Below are positions 1 to 7,685 of a DNA stretch of 27,156 nt, in pieces. Numbering within the stretch: position 1 is the stretch's first letter; every line of letters begins with the position of its first letter. The notes beneath the pieces were generated by a model, which made no database searches, had not been told where the DNA came from, and worked only from the letters and a program-made list of their open reading frames with translations. The position numbers and the translations under genes were made by a program. Source of the stretch: a bacterium (GTDB taxonomy: Bacteria; SZUA-182; SZUA-191; JAJRXT01); the NCBI GenBank assembly GCA_024277605.1, contig JAJRUU010000241.1:1-27156 (forward strand), in the 5' to 3' direction.

Positions 1-8
1 ACTAACCG

Positions 9-2006
9 ATGGCCATAGCTGAACTAAAAAAAATACATGTGTTGGTGCACCACCACATTCGTGATACAGTTTTAGATGAACTGCAACGAAGCGGCTGGGT
101 GCACATTACCGACTTAAAAGAAGCCCCTCAAGCCCAAGCTTGGGAACTGGAGGGGCTTAACGTTTCGACTGATGAAACTGCTGCATGGTTGAGCGAGTTG
201 GAATTTGCCATGAATTTCCTGGCCCCCTATGCGGCTCCCATAAGCTTAAGGGAGAAGCTGACCCAAGGCAAACCCATAGTCAGCAGGTCTCAACTAGCGG
301 ACATTATAAAGACGGATGAATTAAAGGAACTCTGCCAAACCTGTCGCAGTATTTATGATGAAGTTAATGAGTTGTCGGTTCAAATCAGCGAAATGAAGGG
401 TGACTTACAGGAACTGTCTGCCTGGCGTGGAATTTCAGTACCTGTTGAAGAGTTTGTGCCTAGCCGATTCTGCCAAATACAGTTGCTGAGGATTCCTCAT
501 GAAAACAGAGAACAACTACTGGAGCAATTAAGTCAGGAAGTTGGTGAATTGTTCGAACTCCACTCTATTTCCGGAGACCATGGGCTTTCCAGTGAACTGC
601 TTATTTACTTAAAACAAGATACCGATAAAGTCACTCCGATATTGACTAATTATGGGGCGGAACCAATTGAGTTACCGGGTGCCTCCGGCACACCGACACA
701 GATTAAGGCCGAAATAGAACAACAACTGAAAACTAAAGAGACGCAACTGAAAAGACTAAAGCAAACAGCCGAACAATTGGCTGCCAGGCGCCAAAAGTTG
801 CTCATTGCTCATGATTATTATACTAATCAACGCTTAAAGTCGGAAGTCCAGGCTTCTTTTTTAACCACTGCGCAGACTTTTTTAATAGAAGGCTGGATAA
901 ACCGCCGCCATGCCCAGAAGCTAAAAGACCGCCTGGAGAAAAAACACCCGGAAACAGAAGCGTTCATTAGTGATGCCGAACAAGGAGAAACCCCACCTGT
1001 AGAGCTTACCAACCATAGACTGGTCACCCCGTTTGAAGTGGTAACTAAGCTATATGGCCTGCCGCGGCACGATGAACAGGATCCTACACCGCTTTTGGCC
1101 CCCTTCTTTTTTGTTTTTTTTGGTTTATGTCTTACCGATGGGGGCTATGGGTTAGTTTTGGCTTTGCTTACCTATTGGGGATTGCGGCATATGTTGTTAG
1201 CCGAAGGCTCGAAAAATATGCTGCGGCTATTGTTTTTTAGCGGCATCGCCGCTATACTGTCGGGTGCGATTACTGGCAGCTGGTTCGGGGATATCATAAA
1301 TTTTCTGCCGGCAGCGTTATCGCCCTTAAAGGCGGCTAAGGACAGCCTGATCGTATTTGATCCGATTAATGAACCTAACGGGCCGATGATCTTCATGGTG
1401 CTTTCGCTGGTGCTTGGTTTTGTCCAGGTATGGTATGGTATCGGTATAAAGATGTACGCCGAATTTAAAGCTGGCGACACTGCCGCGGCTTTATTTGATC
1501 AATGCCCCTGGATGTTGATTTTTTTAGGGCTGGCCATTCTGGGATTAAAACAGCTAAATTACCTTGGACAAAGCTGGTCGACAATCATTACCGGCTTGGT
1601 TTATGCCGGCGCCGGTATAATTCTCTTGTTTAACGGACGAGAGCATAAAAACATTTTTAAGCTGCTGGGAAGCGGAATTTTAGGGCTTTACGGCTCTATC
1701 GGTTATTTTAGCGATATTCTCTCATATTCGAGATTACTGGCGCTGGGACTGGCTACCGGGGTAATCGCTACGGTAGTGAATAAGATTGCCTTTATGACTG
1801 TCGGTATCCCGGTAATCGGTTATGTTTTTATGTTTCTTATCTTGATCGGCGGGCATTTGTTTAACTTGGCCATAAGTGGGCTGGGAGCGTTTGTGCACAC
1901 CAGCCGCTTACAATTTGTGGAGTTTTTTCCCAAGTTTTTCCAGGGAGGGGGGGAACCTTTTATCCCCTTCAGGCGGGAGAGTAAATATTCTATCGTTAGG
2001 GATTAG
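9..2006 (+). CDS. ntpI: V-type ATPase subunit I (membrane stator, a-subunit homologue)
   Basis: This is the membrane stator that forms the ion half-channels next to the K ring and anchors the peripheral stalks. At 665 aa it has the usual family length. Residues 1 to about 340 are a soluble, coiled-coil-rich arm (a Glu/Lys/Gln-rich stretch lies near 230-275). The rest is a multi-span membrane domain, beginning around the FFFVFFGLCLTDGGYG segment. The essential channel arginine is visible at about residue 575 in SYSRLLALGLA. The start is firm: an in-frame TAA at positions 3-5 lies directly upstream of the ATG. It is the first gene of the ATPase cluster inside the window; the small G/H stalk subunit that often precedes it would be outside. 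A tandem hairpin with a T-run follows its stop, so transcription into ntpK may be attenuated. Confidence 0.97.
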   Translation: MAIAELKKIHVLVHHHIRDTVLDELQRSGWVHITDLKEAPQAQAWELEGLNVSTDETAAWLSELEFAMNFLAPYAAPISLREKLTQGKPIVSRSQLADIIKTDELKELCQTCRSIYDEVNELSVQISEMKGDLQELSAWRGISVPVEEFVPSRFCQIQLLRIPHENREQLLEQLSQEVGELFELHSISGDHGLSSELLIYLKQDTDKVTPILTNYGAEPIELPGASGTPTQIKAEIEQQLKTKETQLKRLKQTAEQLAARRQKLLIAHDYYTNQRLKSEVQASFLTTAQTFLIEGWINRRHAQKLKDRLEKKHPETEAFISDAEQGETPPVELTNHRLVTPFEVVTKLYGLPRHDEQDPTPLLAPFFFVFFGLCLTDGGYGLVLALLTYWGLRHMLLAEGSKNMLRLLFFSGIAAILSGAITGSWFGDIINFLPAALSPLKAAKDSLIVFDPINEPNGPMIFMVLSLVLGFVQVWYGIGIKMYAEFKAGDTAAALFDQCPWMLIFLGLAILGLKQLNYLGQSWSTIITGLVYAGAGIILLFNGREHKNIFKLLGSGILGLYGSIGYFSDILSYSRLLALGLATGVIATVVNKIAFMTVGIPVIGYVFMFLILIGGHLFNLAISGLGAFVHTSRLQFVEFFPKFFQGGGEPFIPFRRESKYSIVRD

Positions 2007-2008
2007 CA

Positions 2009-2043
2009 GGGGATATCTCCCCTTGGGGATATCTCCCCTTTTT
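2009..2043 (+). terminator. Tandem GC-rich hairpin with T-run after ntpI
   Basis: Two exact copies of GGGGATATCTCCCC (2009-2022 and 2025-2038), separated by TT, are followed by five T (2039-2043). Each copy can fold as GGGGA-TATC-TCCCC, and the two can also pair with each other. It begins 2 nt after the ntpI stop. It looks like an intrinsic terminator or attenuator inside the operon, or an mRNA end-protecting or processing structure that sets ntpI and ntpK levels apart. Confidence 0.6.
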
Positions 2044-2139
2044 CAATGTTTCCATTAATAATCAATTTTATATATAAGGGGTACCTTGAAAAGTTTGATT
2101 TTTCGTTCAAGATCGAGGCAGCCACATCTGGCCATGCGA

Positions 2140-2186
2140 AAAATTTAACCGCGGGTATATGTTTGATATTCCGAGGGTTAAATTTT
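2140..2186 (+). other. Long inverted repeat in the ntpI-ntpK spacer
   Basis: AAAATTTAACC at 2140-2150 is exactly complementary to GGTTAAATTTT at 2176-2186. The 25-nt interior can extend the stem partly (TATA 2157-2160 with 2166-2169, GG with CC). It lies about 75 nt upstream of the ntpK ribosome binding site, inside a 257-nt spacer with no convincing gene. An RNA structure ahead of ntpK, whose product is needed in about ten copies per enzyme, is one reading; a miniature repeat element is another. Confidence 0.5.
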
Positions 2187-2250
2187 GAGCATAACGTAGA
2201 GCTTGGGTGAAAAGGCAATTTTTAAAGATACCCATAAAACTTAACTTTAA

Positions 2251-2255
2251 GGAGG
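2251..2255 (+). promoter_or_regulatory. Strong ribosome binding site deciding the ntpK start
   Basis: GGAGG lies 8 nt before ATG 2264. It is stronger than the sites in front of ntpE or ntpI, consistent with high-level synthesis of the multi-copy ring subunit, and it argues against the upstream in-frame GTG at 2207. Confidence 0.75.
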
Positions 2256-2263
2256 GTAATTAC

Positions 2264-2737
2264 ATGGGATGGGGGCTAGCATTAGCAATTGGAGGTGCGG
2301 CCACAGCGGTGGCGCTGTCAGGTATCGGCTCAAGCATCGGCATAGGTTATGCCGGGCAGGCCTCAGACGGGGTGTTAAGCGAGGAACCGGAAAAATTCGC
2401 CAGCTTACTGGTTCTGTCTGTTTTACCGGGAACGCAGGGGATTTATGGCTTTGTAGCAGCCTTTTTTGTGATGGTTAAGGTAGGGCTTTTAGGGGGGACT
2501 GTCGTCACCTTGGATGTTGCCCAGGGAGCGCAGATATTCCTGGCCTGTCTACCCATCGCCCTGGGAGGCTTGGTATCGGGAATTCACCAGGGAAAGGTGT
2601 CGGCCGCCGGGGTGAATGTAGCCTCCAAGCAACCGAATGAATTTATGAAGGCGGTAGTTTTATCAGCCCTGGTGGAGACCTATGCTGTATTAGGGCTGCT
2701 GGTTACCATTTTACTCTTGCTTGGAATTCAGGTTTAA
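2264..2737 (+). CDS. ntpK: V-type ATPase subunit K (proteolipid rotor-ring subunit)
   Basis: This is the membrane rotor-ring proteolipid that carries the transported ion. The 157-aa protein is a double hairpin of four hydrophobic helices, as in Enterococcus hirae NtpK. The residues that bind Na+ in that protein are all present: L54, T57 and Q58 with Y61 in LPGTQGIYGF, Q109 in GIHQGKV, and the key carboxylate E138 in LVETYA. Na+ coupling is therefore inferred. I chose ATG 2264 over the longer GTG at 2207 because a strong GGAGG (2251-2255) sits 8 nt upstream, and the extra 19 residues are charged and unlike the family N-terminus. It follows an unusually long spacer holding two RNA-structure candidates, while the E gene begins 19 nt after its stop. 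Confidence 0.97.
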   Translation: MGWGLALAIGGAATAVALSGIGSSIGIGYAGQASDGVLSEEPEKFASLLVLSVLPGTQGIYGFVAAFFVMVKVGLLGGTVVTLDVAQGAQIFLACLPIALGGLVSGIHQGKVSAAGVNVASKQPNEFMKAVVLSALVETYAVLGLLVTILLLLGIQV

Positions 2738-2756
2738 CCTTATTGGGAACAAAAAC

Positions 2757-3365
2757 ATGCCGTTAGATAACATAGTAGCCAAAATAAGCCGGGATGCAAA
2801 AGTCCAGGCCCAAACAGTTACAGATCAAGCTAAAGTCGAAGCCCAAAAATATACACAGCGGGCTAAGGCCGATATTGAGGCAGAGTGTGCGCAGCTCCTG
2901 TCTGACGGGCAAGCGCAAGCCGCAAGAGAAAAAAAGCAGCGCCTACAAATTGCCACCCTGGATATTCGCAAACAGGTTTTGGGCGAAAAACAGCAGCTGA
3001 TCGCTAAAGTTTTCAGCCAGGCGCTGCAGGAATTACAGCGGTTGGATAACAATAAATATGCCTCCATTATAAAAAACCTGCTGGATAGCTACCCCTTAAT
3101 AGGAGATGAAGAGCTTATGGTGTCTCAGGCAGACCGAAAGCGCTTAGGCGAAGGCTTTATAGGGCAGATTAACCAACAGCTAAAAAAGCGGGGCAAAAAG
3201 GGCGAATGCGTTTGGTCATCCGAACAACGCTCTTTTACGGGCGGATTTATCGTGCACAGGGGAAAGATAGAGGCCAACTACTCCTTTGAATCACTGCTTA
3301 AATCCCAGCAGGAAGAGCTTGAGCAGCAAGTTGCCCAACTGTTGTTTGCTGAAGTTAAAGAGTAA
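2757..3365 (+). CDS. ntpE: V-type ATPase subunit E (peripheral stalk)
   Basis: Subunit E pairs with the G/H subunit to form the peripheral stalk that holds the catalytic A3B3 head against rotation. The 202-aa protein fits the family in size and layout. An N-terminal half rich in Ala, Gln, Lys and Glu (about residues 10-90) is a long helical, coiled-coil segment. The C-terminal globular part contains GGFIVHRGKIEANYSFESLL, typical of the region that contacts the head. ATG 2757 is preferred; an in-frame TTG at 2721 would overlap ntpK and has no good ribosome binding site. The assignment rests on composition, size, the C-terminal motif and position between K and C. Confidence 0.9.
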   Translation: MPLDNIVAKISRDAKVQAQTVTDQAKVEAQKYTQRAKADIEAECAQLLSDGQAQAAREKKQRLQIATLDIRKQVLGEKQQLIAKVFSQALQELQRLDNNKYASIIKNLLDSYPLIGDEELMVSQADRKRLGEGFIGQINQQLKKRGKKGECVWSSEQRSFTGGFIVHRGKIEANYSFESLLKSQQEELEQQVAQLLFAEVKE

Positions 3366-3416
3366 GGGAAGCTTGAGAACCCATAAGGCTTGACAGGGTT
3401 AACTGGTAATTTACTA

Positions 3417-3743
3417 ATGGTTTCCGAAGAAAAAATTAAAAAGGTTATTGAGCGCTTAGTAGAAGCGGCCAAACCGCTAAGAATATTTTTGTTTGGTTCT
3501 TATGCCCGCGGGGAGGCTCGAACGTCTTCCGATTTAGATTTTTTAGTGGTTGAGCGTAACTTAAAGCATCGACGCAGTGAAATGGTTCGACTTCATGATG
3601 CGATTCGTCCTATGCGTGTTCCTGTAGACATCATTGTAATCAGTGAAGCCTCCTTTAATCAGTGGAGTGCTGTATCAGGAACTGTCATTCATAAGGCTAA
3701 AACTGAAGGACAGCTATGTTATGATGCAGCTAAAACTGGCTGA
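3417..3743 (+). CDS. MNT-type nucleotidyltransferase (MntA-like antitoxin)
   Basis: This is a 108-aa minimal nucleotidyltransferase of the polymerase-beta superfamily. The signature GS-x10-D-x-D is intact (G27-S28, D39, D41), and a third carboxylate is present at D71 in VPVDIIVI. In characterised MNT/HEPN pairs such as Shewanella MntA-HepT, the nucleotidyltransferase inactivates the partner HEPN RNase by adding AMP; the same role is inferred here. ATG 3417 gives the normal family N-terminus; an in-frame TTG at 3390 adds nine residues with no support. Its last 23 nt overlap the following HEPN gene, so the two are translationally coupled. The pair sits inside the V-ATPase operon between E and C, where a regulatory tie to the ATPase is possible but not shown. 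Confidence 0.88.
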   Translation: MVSEEKIKKVIERLVEAAKPLRIFLFGSYARGEARTSSDLDFLVVERNLKHRRSEMVRLHDAIRPMRVPVDIIVISEASFNQWSAVSGTVIHKAKTEGQLCYDAAKTG

Positions 3744-4107
3744 AAAGTTCCTACGAAAGGCGGATCAAGATATGCTTGTACTTAAGAAGTGGCGATCTGA
3801 TCCAGAGATTTCTGATGAAATTTTAGGTTTTCATGCTCAACAAGCGGCGGAAAAAATGCTTAAAGCTGTCTTGGCAAGTCGCAGCACAGACTTTCCCTTT
3901 ACGCACCGATTGGCCGATCTTATAGATACAATTATAGAAAACGGTGTCGCCGTACCGGAGGAATTAGAAGAAGTGCGTTATTTAACCCCCTTTGCGGTTG
4001 AATTCCGCTATGATATTTACGAAGAAGATAACGAAGCCTTCGATTTTGACGGGGTGTATATACTGCTCACGAAATTGCGCAAATGGGCAAAAATGGTTAT
4101 TTATTAA
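3721..4107 (+). CDS. HEPN-domain protein, partner of the upstream nucleotidyltransferase
   Basis: This 128-aa all-helical HEPN protein resembles the COG2250 type. Recognisable parts are the helix HAQQAAEKMLKAVL (38-51), the FTHRLADLI segment (60-68) and an FRYD motif (95-98) in the place where relatives have ARYP. The strict R-x4-6-H catalytic motif of RNase-type HepT toxins is not seen, so whether it is a nuclease is uncertain. The start at 3721 has GAAGGA at 3705-3710, 10 nt upstream; the longer in-frame reading from 3643 only extends into the nucleotidyltransferase gene. Order here is MNT then HEPN, the reverse of the second pair at 7302-7978. Confidence 0.86.
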   Translation: MMQLKLAEKFLRKADQDMLVLKKWRSDPEISDEILGFHAQQAAEKMLKAVLASRSTDFPFTHRLADLIDTIIENGVAVPEELEEVRYLTPFAVEFRYDIYEEDNEAFDFDGVYILLTKLRKWAKMVIY

Positions 4108-4141
4108 TGCCGGTGTTCTTGTTTAAGCAAGGTGACAATAA

Positions 4142-5167
4142 ATGTATTATATCAGCCCATCACAGCTAATATCCGATTCCCGCTATAGCTTTGCGGTGGG
4201 GCTGGTGCGGACATTAGAGGGCAGGCTGTTTAATCAACAAACGGTCAACCGGCTGCTGGATGCCAAGGATATACATACCCTGAAAAGGGAGTTGGGGGAA
4301 ACCGAATATCAAAATTTGCTTTCTTTTAGCCCGGATCTACAGGATTTTGAGGTTGAGTTATCCCGCGGCTTAAAAAGAACCTATGAGCTTATGGCGTCTA
4401 TCGCCCCTGACCCGGAAAAAATAAATTTACTGCGCCTGCGGTATGATTTTCACAATATAAAGGCCGGATATAAGGCCAAGCTCCAGGGGGAAACGGCTGA
4501 TGCGGCGCTGAGCGATTTGGGCCTGATTGATAAAGGCTTGCTGTTAAAGCTTATAGAAGAGGGCAGTTACGAGCAGCTTCCGTTAGGCTTAAGCCAGCCG
4601 GTGATTGCGGCAGTAACCAAACTGGGCACAGCCGCTTCCGGTTCAAGCGTGGATATGACCTTTGATGGGGTCATGTACGAATTTCTTTACCTGAAAGCAG
4701 CAAGGGGTACGTCACTTTTTCTCAAAATATTGTTCCAGCAATATATAGACTTGACCAATTTAAAAAGCTGGCTGCGCGTCAAAAAGCGTGAGGGAGATAA
4801 AAAATTACTGCTGGCGGCCCTTTTGGATTACGGATTTATTGAAAAAAGCCGCTGGCTGAATTTATATGAATCATCAGCGGCTGATTTACCTGCCAGATTA
4901 GCCCATACACCTTACTCCAAGCTAATCAGTGAGGGAATTTCCCGCTATCAGCAACAGGCTTCGCTCACAGCATTACAGCGACTTATTGATAATTATATGC
5001 TGGGGTATATGGAAGCGGCCCGCTTGATTTGTATGGGACCAGAACCCTTGATAGCCTACATTTGGGCCAAGGAAAATGAGGTAAAGGTCTTGCGCACTAT
5101 TTTGGTAGGTAAGTTGAACGATTTGCCCCTGGCAGCTATAAAGGAAAGGTTGTCGGCACATGCTTAG
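4142..5167 (+). CDS. ntpC: V-type ATPase subunit C (central socket for the rotor)
   Basis: Subunit C (the d subunit of eukaryotes) is a funnel-shaped soluble protein that couples the central shaft to the K ring. The 341-aa length is in the usual range. The N-terminus (SDSRYSFAVGLVRTLEGRL) and the helical repeats fit the family, including FHNIKAGYKAKL near residue 105 and the C-terminal AYIWAKENEVKVLRTILVGK. ATG 4142 has AAGGTGA a few bases upstream. It follows the first MNT-HEPN pair and overlaps subunit F by 8 nt. In E. coli-style nomenclature this is not related to F-type epsilon or c. Confidence 0.94.
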   Translation: MYYISPSQLISDSRYSFAVGLVRTLEGRLFNQQTVNRLLDAKDIHTLKRELGETEYQNLLSFSPDLQDFEVELSRGLKRTYELMASIAPDPEKINLLRLRYDFHNIKAGYKAKLQGETADAALSDLGLIDKGLLLKLIEEGSYEQLPLGLSQPVIAAVTKLGTAASGSSVDMTFDGVMYEFLYLKAARGTSLFLKILFQQYIDLTNLKSWLRVKKREGDKKLLLAALLDYGFIEKSRWLNLYESSAADLPARLAHTPYSKLISEGISRYQQQASLTALQRLIDNYMLGYMEAARLICMGPEPLIAYIWAKENEVKVLRTILVGKLNDLPLAAIKERLSAHA

Positions 5168-5492
5168 CGTTGCGGTAGTGGGCGATCGGGACTCAATTTG
5201 GGGCTTTAAAGCGCTGGGCATGGAAATACATGCGGTGACCAACAGCGATGAGGCGCTGGCTGCCCTGCGGGCATTATGCACCCCTGGATACGGGGCGGTA
5301 TTTATTACCGAAAATTACGCCCAACAGCTTGGCGAAGAGATTGACGCTTTAGAGGAATTTATTACCCTTTACCCCAGCATAGTGATTATTCCCAGTCATC
5401 ACGGAAGTAAGGGTTTGGGACTCAAAAAGGTAAAATCAGTGGTGGAAAAGGCCCTGGGGTTCGATATATTTAAATCCAGCGAGCCCCAATAA
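5160..5492 (+). CDS. ntpF: V-type ATPase subunit F (central stalk)
   Basis: Subunit F is a small Rossmann-like protein that binds subunit D in the central rotor and tunes activity. The 110-aa product begins with a beta strand and loop (LSVAVVGDRDSIWGFKALG) and has the second-strand motif AVFITENYA, both characteristic of the family (called NtpG in Enterococcus). The ATG lies inside the end of ntpC (8-nt overlap), indicating translational coupling. Its usual partner D is not encoded in this window. A 53-nt spacer then leads to ntpA. Confidence 0.93.
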   Translation: MLSVAVVGDRDSIWGFKALGMEIHAVTNSDEALAALRALCTPGYGAVFITENYAQQLGEEIDALEEFITLYPSIVIIPSHHGSKGLGLKKVKSVVEKALGFDIFKSSEPQ

Positions 5493-5545
5493 TTCGTGTT
5501 TCTTAATATAGCTTAATTTCATGAACCGCTTGAATGAGGCAAAGC

Positions 5546-7297
5546 ATGAGCAAAAGTCAAATAGTTAAGGTGTCCGGTCCTTTGGTGGTAGCCAAGGATA
5601 TGCCTGAAGCCAGAATGTATGATGTGGTCAAGGTAGGCAAAGAGGAGTTGATCGGTGAAATTGTGGAAATCCGGGGAGACCAGCTTTCGATCCAGGTTTA
5701 TGAAGAAACCGGCGGTTTAGGGCCAGGGGATCCGGTAGTAACAACCGGAGCGCCATTAAGCGTGGAATTGGGACCCGGCCTGCTGGAAGGCATCTATGAC
5801 GGTATACAGCGCCCGCTTGAGGCTATTTATAATAAAGTCGGTGACTTAATTACGCGAGGGATAGCCGTGCCCAGCCTTGATCGGGAAAAGAAGTGGCAGT
5901 TTGTACCTAAGGCTAAAAAAGGCGACCAGCTCGAAGCCGGGGACATATTGGGCACAGTGCAGGAAAACCCAGTAATTGAACACCGCATTATGGTGCCCTA
6001 TGGGATCTCCGGCCAGCTTAAAGAGCTTAAATCAGGAGAATATACTGTTGCGGAAACCATTGCGGTTATTAAAACCGCTAGCGGCGAAGAGAAAGAACTC
6101 TGTATGATGCAGCAATGGCCGGTACGAAAGCGCCGGGTGTATAAGCAAAAACTGGCCCCTACCGTACCGCTCAGCACCGGGCAGCGAATTATAGACAGCC
6201 TGTTTCCCCTGGCCAAGGGGGGCACCGCCTGCATACCCGGGCCGTTTGGTTCCGGTAAGACAGTGGTCCAGCATCAGTTGGCCAAGTGGGCCGATGCCGA
6301 TATTGTGGTCTATATCGGCTGCGGGGAGCGCGGCAATGAAATGACCGACGTGCTGATCGAGCTGCCGGAAATCGAAGACCCGCACACCGGTCAGCCCTTA
6401 ATGAAGCGCACGGTGCTGATCGCCAATACCTCCAACATGCCGGTGGCCGCCCGTGAGGCTTCTATTTATACAGGGATAACGATTGCCGAATATTTCCGGG
6501 ACATGGGGTATGATGTAGCCCTGATGGCCGACTCCACTTCCCGCTGGGCAGAAGCCCTAAGAGAGATGTCGGGCCGCCTGGAAGAGATGCCGGGAGAAGA
6601 GGGCTATCCGGCCTACCTGGCAACGAAATTAGCCGATTTCTATGAACGGGCCGGGCTGGTGATCGCCCTGGGCCAGGATCAGCGAAGGGGATCCATCAGC
6701 GCTATCGGCGCCGTATCCCCACCGGGGGGAGATATGTCCGATCCGGTGGTACAGGCCACGCTTAAGGTGGTTAAGGTGTTCTGGGGGTTGGATGATAAAC
6801 TGGCTTTCCGGCGCCACTTTCCAGCTATTAACTGGCTGACCAGCTACTCTTTGTATGTTGAAAATCTGCAGGATTATTTCGGCAAGGAAATCGCCGCAGA
6901 CTGGATGAAGTTGCGGCAACAAGCAGTGGCCTTGCTCCAGAAAGAGGCTGAATTAGAAGAAATAGTGCGCTTAATCGGAAAGGACTCTCTCTCGCCTGCC
7001 GATCAGTTGACCCTGGAAACCGCTAAGCTGATCAGGGAGGATTTCTTACATCAAAATGCCTTTCATAAGGTAGACAGCTATACTTCACTACAAAAACAAT
7101 ACCATATGCTGAGGTTCATCCTGCTGGCCGAAGAGCGTTTTCGCCAGGCACTGGGGCAGAAAATTTCGCTGAATAAATTAATCAGCCTGCCGGTTTTGGA
7201 AGAGTTCTCAAAGTCCAAGTTTATGGCTGAGGATGATTTGAGTAAATTTGACCTGATGGAAAAAAAGCTGCTGGAACAAATTGAAGCTATAAAATAA
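5546..7297 (+). CDS. ntpA: V-type ATPase catalytic subunit A
   Basis: This is the catalytic subunit of the A3B3 head; it hydrolyses or makes ATP at the A/B interface. The 583-aa protein has the N-terminal barrel and the long family-specific insertion. The P-loop GPFGSGKT is at residues 232-239, followed by YIGCGERGNEM with the catalytic glutamate region, and then MADSTSRWAEALRE. All key motifs are intact. Of two nearby in-frame ATGs (5534 and 5546), the second is chosen because GAGG at 5536-5539 lies 6 nt before it, and SKSQIVKVSGPLVVA is the typical N-terminus. The second HEPN gene begins only 4 nt after the stop. Confidence 0.99.
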   Translation: MSKSQIVKVSGPLVVAKDMPEARMYDVVKVGKEELIGEIVEIRGDQLSIQVYEETGGLGPGDPVVTTGAPLSVELGPGLLEGIYDGIQRPLEAIYNKVGDLITRGIAVPSLDREKKWQFVPKAKKGDQLEAGDILGTVQENPVIEHRIMVPYGISGQLKELKSGEYTVAETIAVIKTASGEEKELCMMQQWPVRKRRVYKQKLAPTVPLSTGQRIIDSLFPLAKGGTACIPGPFGSGKTVVQHQLAKWADADIVVYIGCGERGNEMTDVLIELPEIEDPHTGQPLMKRTVLIANTSNMPVAAREASIYTGITIAEYFRDMGYDVALMADSTSRWAEALREMSGRLEEMPGEEGYPAYLATKLADFYERAGLVIALGQDQRRGSISAIGAVSPPGGDMSDPVVQATLKVVKVFWGLDDKLAFRRHFPAINWLTSYSLYVENLQDYFGKEIAADWMKLRQQAVALLQKEAELEEIVRLIGKDSLSPADQLTLETAKLIREDFLHQNAFHKVDSYTSLQKQYHMLRFILLAEERFRQALGQKISLNKLISLPVLEEFSKSKFMAEDDLSKFDLMEKKLLEQIEAIK

Positions 7298-7301
7298 AAG
7301 A

Positions 7302-7685
7302 ATGCAAGAACAAGTTAAATACTGGCTAAAATCTGCTGAACACGACCTGGAAGCCGCCGAAGCGTTATACGAGAAAGGAAAATATGACTGGTGTCTGTTT
7401 TTGGGGCATTTGGTATTAGAGAAGATTCTAAAGGCCTTCTATGTCCGAGATAATCAAGAATTACCCCCCAAAATCCATAAGCTTGATCTAATCGCTAGTA
7501 AAACTCAACTGGCGCTTACCCAAGAGCAGGTTGATTTCCTAAGAGAGATAAACGATTTCAACTTGGAAGTCAGATACCCGGATGAAAAGCTAGTATTTTA
7601 TAAGCTTTGCACTAAAGAGTTTAGCGAAAAATATTTTAACGCCATAAAGGATTTTTATCAATGCCTCTTGACCAAGCTCAAGTAA
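7302..7685 (+). CDS. HEPN-domain protein of the second MNT/HEPN pair
   Basis: This is a 127-aa helical HEPN protein of the COG2250 type. The opening VKYWLKSAEHDLEAAEALYEKGKYDWCLFL layout (5-34), helix HLVLEKILKAFYV (36-48) and RYPD motif (91-94) are family hallmarks. No canonical R-x4-6-H RNase motif is evident. It starts 4 nt after ntpA with a weak ribosome binding site, so it is probably read by coupling from ntpA. The next gene, a nucleotidyltransferase, overlaps its end by 25 nt. Sequence similarity to the first HEPN (3721-4107) is only at motif level, so the two pairs look like independent acquisitions rather than a recent duplication. Confidence 0.88.
   Translation: MQEQVKYWLKSAEHDLEAAEALYEKGKYDWCLFLGHLVLEKILKAFYVRDNQELPPKIHKLDLIASKTQLALTQEQVDFLREINDFNLEVRYPDEKLVFYKLCTKEFSEKYFNAIKDFYQCLLTKLK

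Noticed and set aside
2003..2218. Small - strand open frame in the ntpI-ntpK spacer
   Set aside because: No ribosome binding site or known motif, and it runs through both the tandem hairpin and the inverted repeat.
2207..2263. GTG start extending ntpK by 19 residues
   Set aside because: The extension is charged and non-family, whereas ATG 2264 has a strong, well-spaced GGAGG.
3643..3720. Upstream start for the first HEPN gene
   Set aside because: It would overlap the nucleotidyltransferase by about 100 nt; ATG 3721 has its own ribosome binding site and the family N-terminus.
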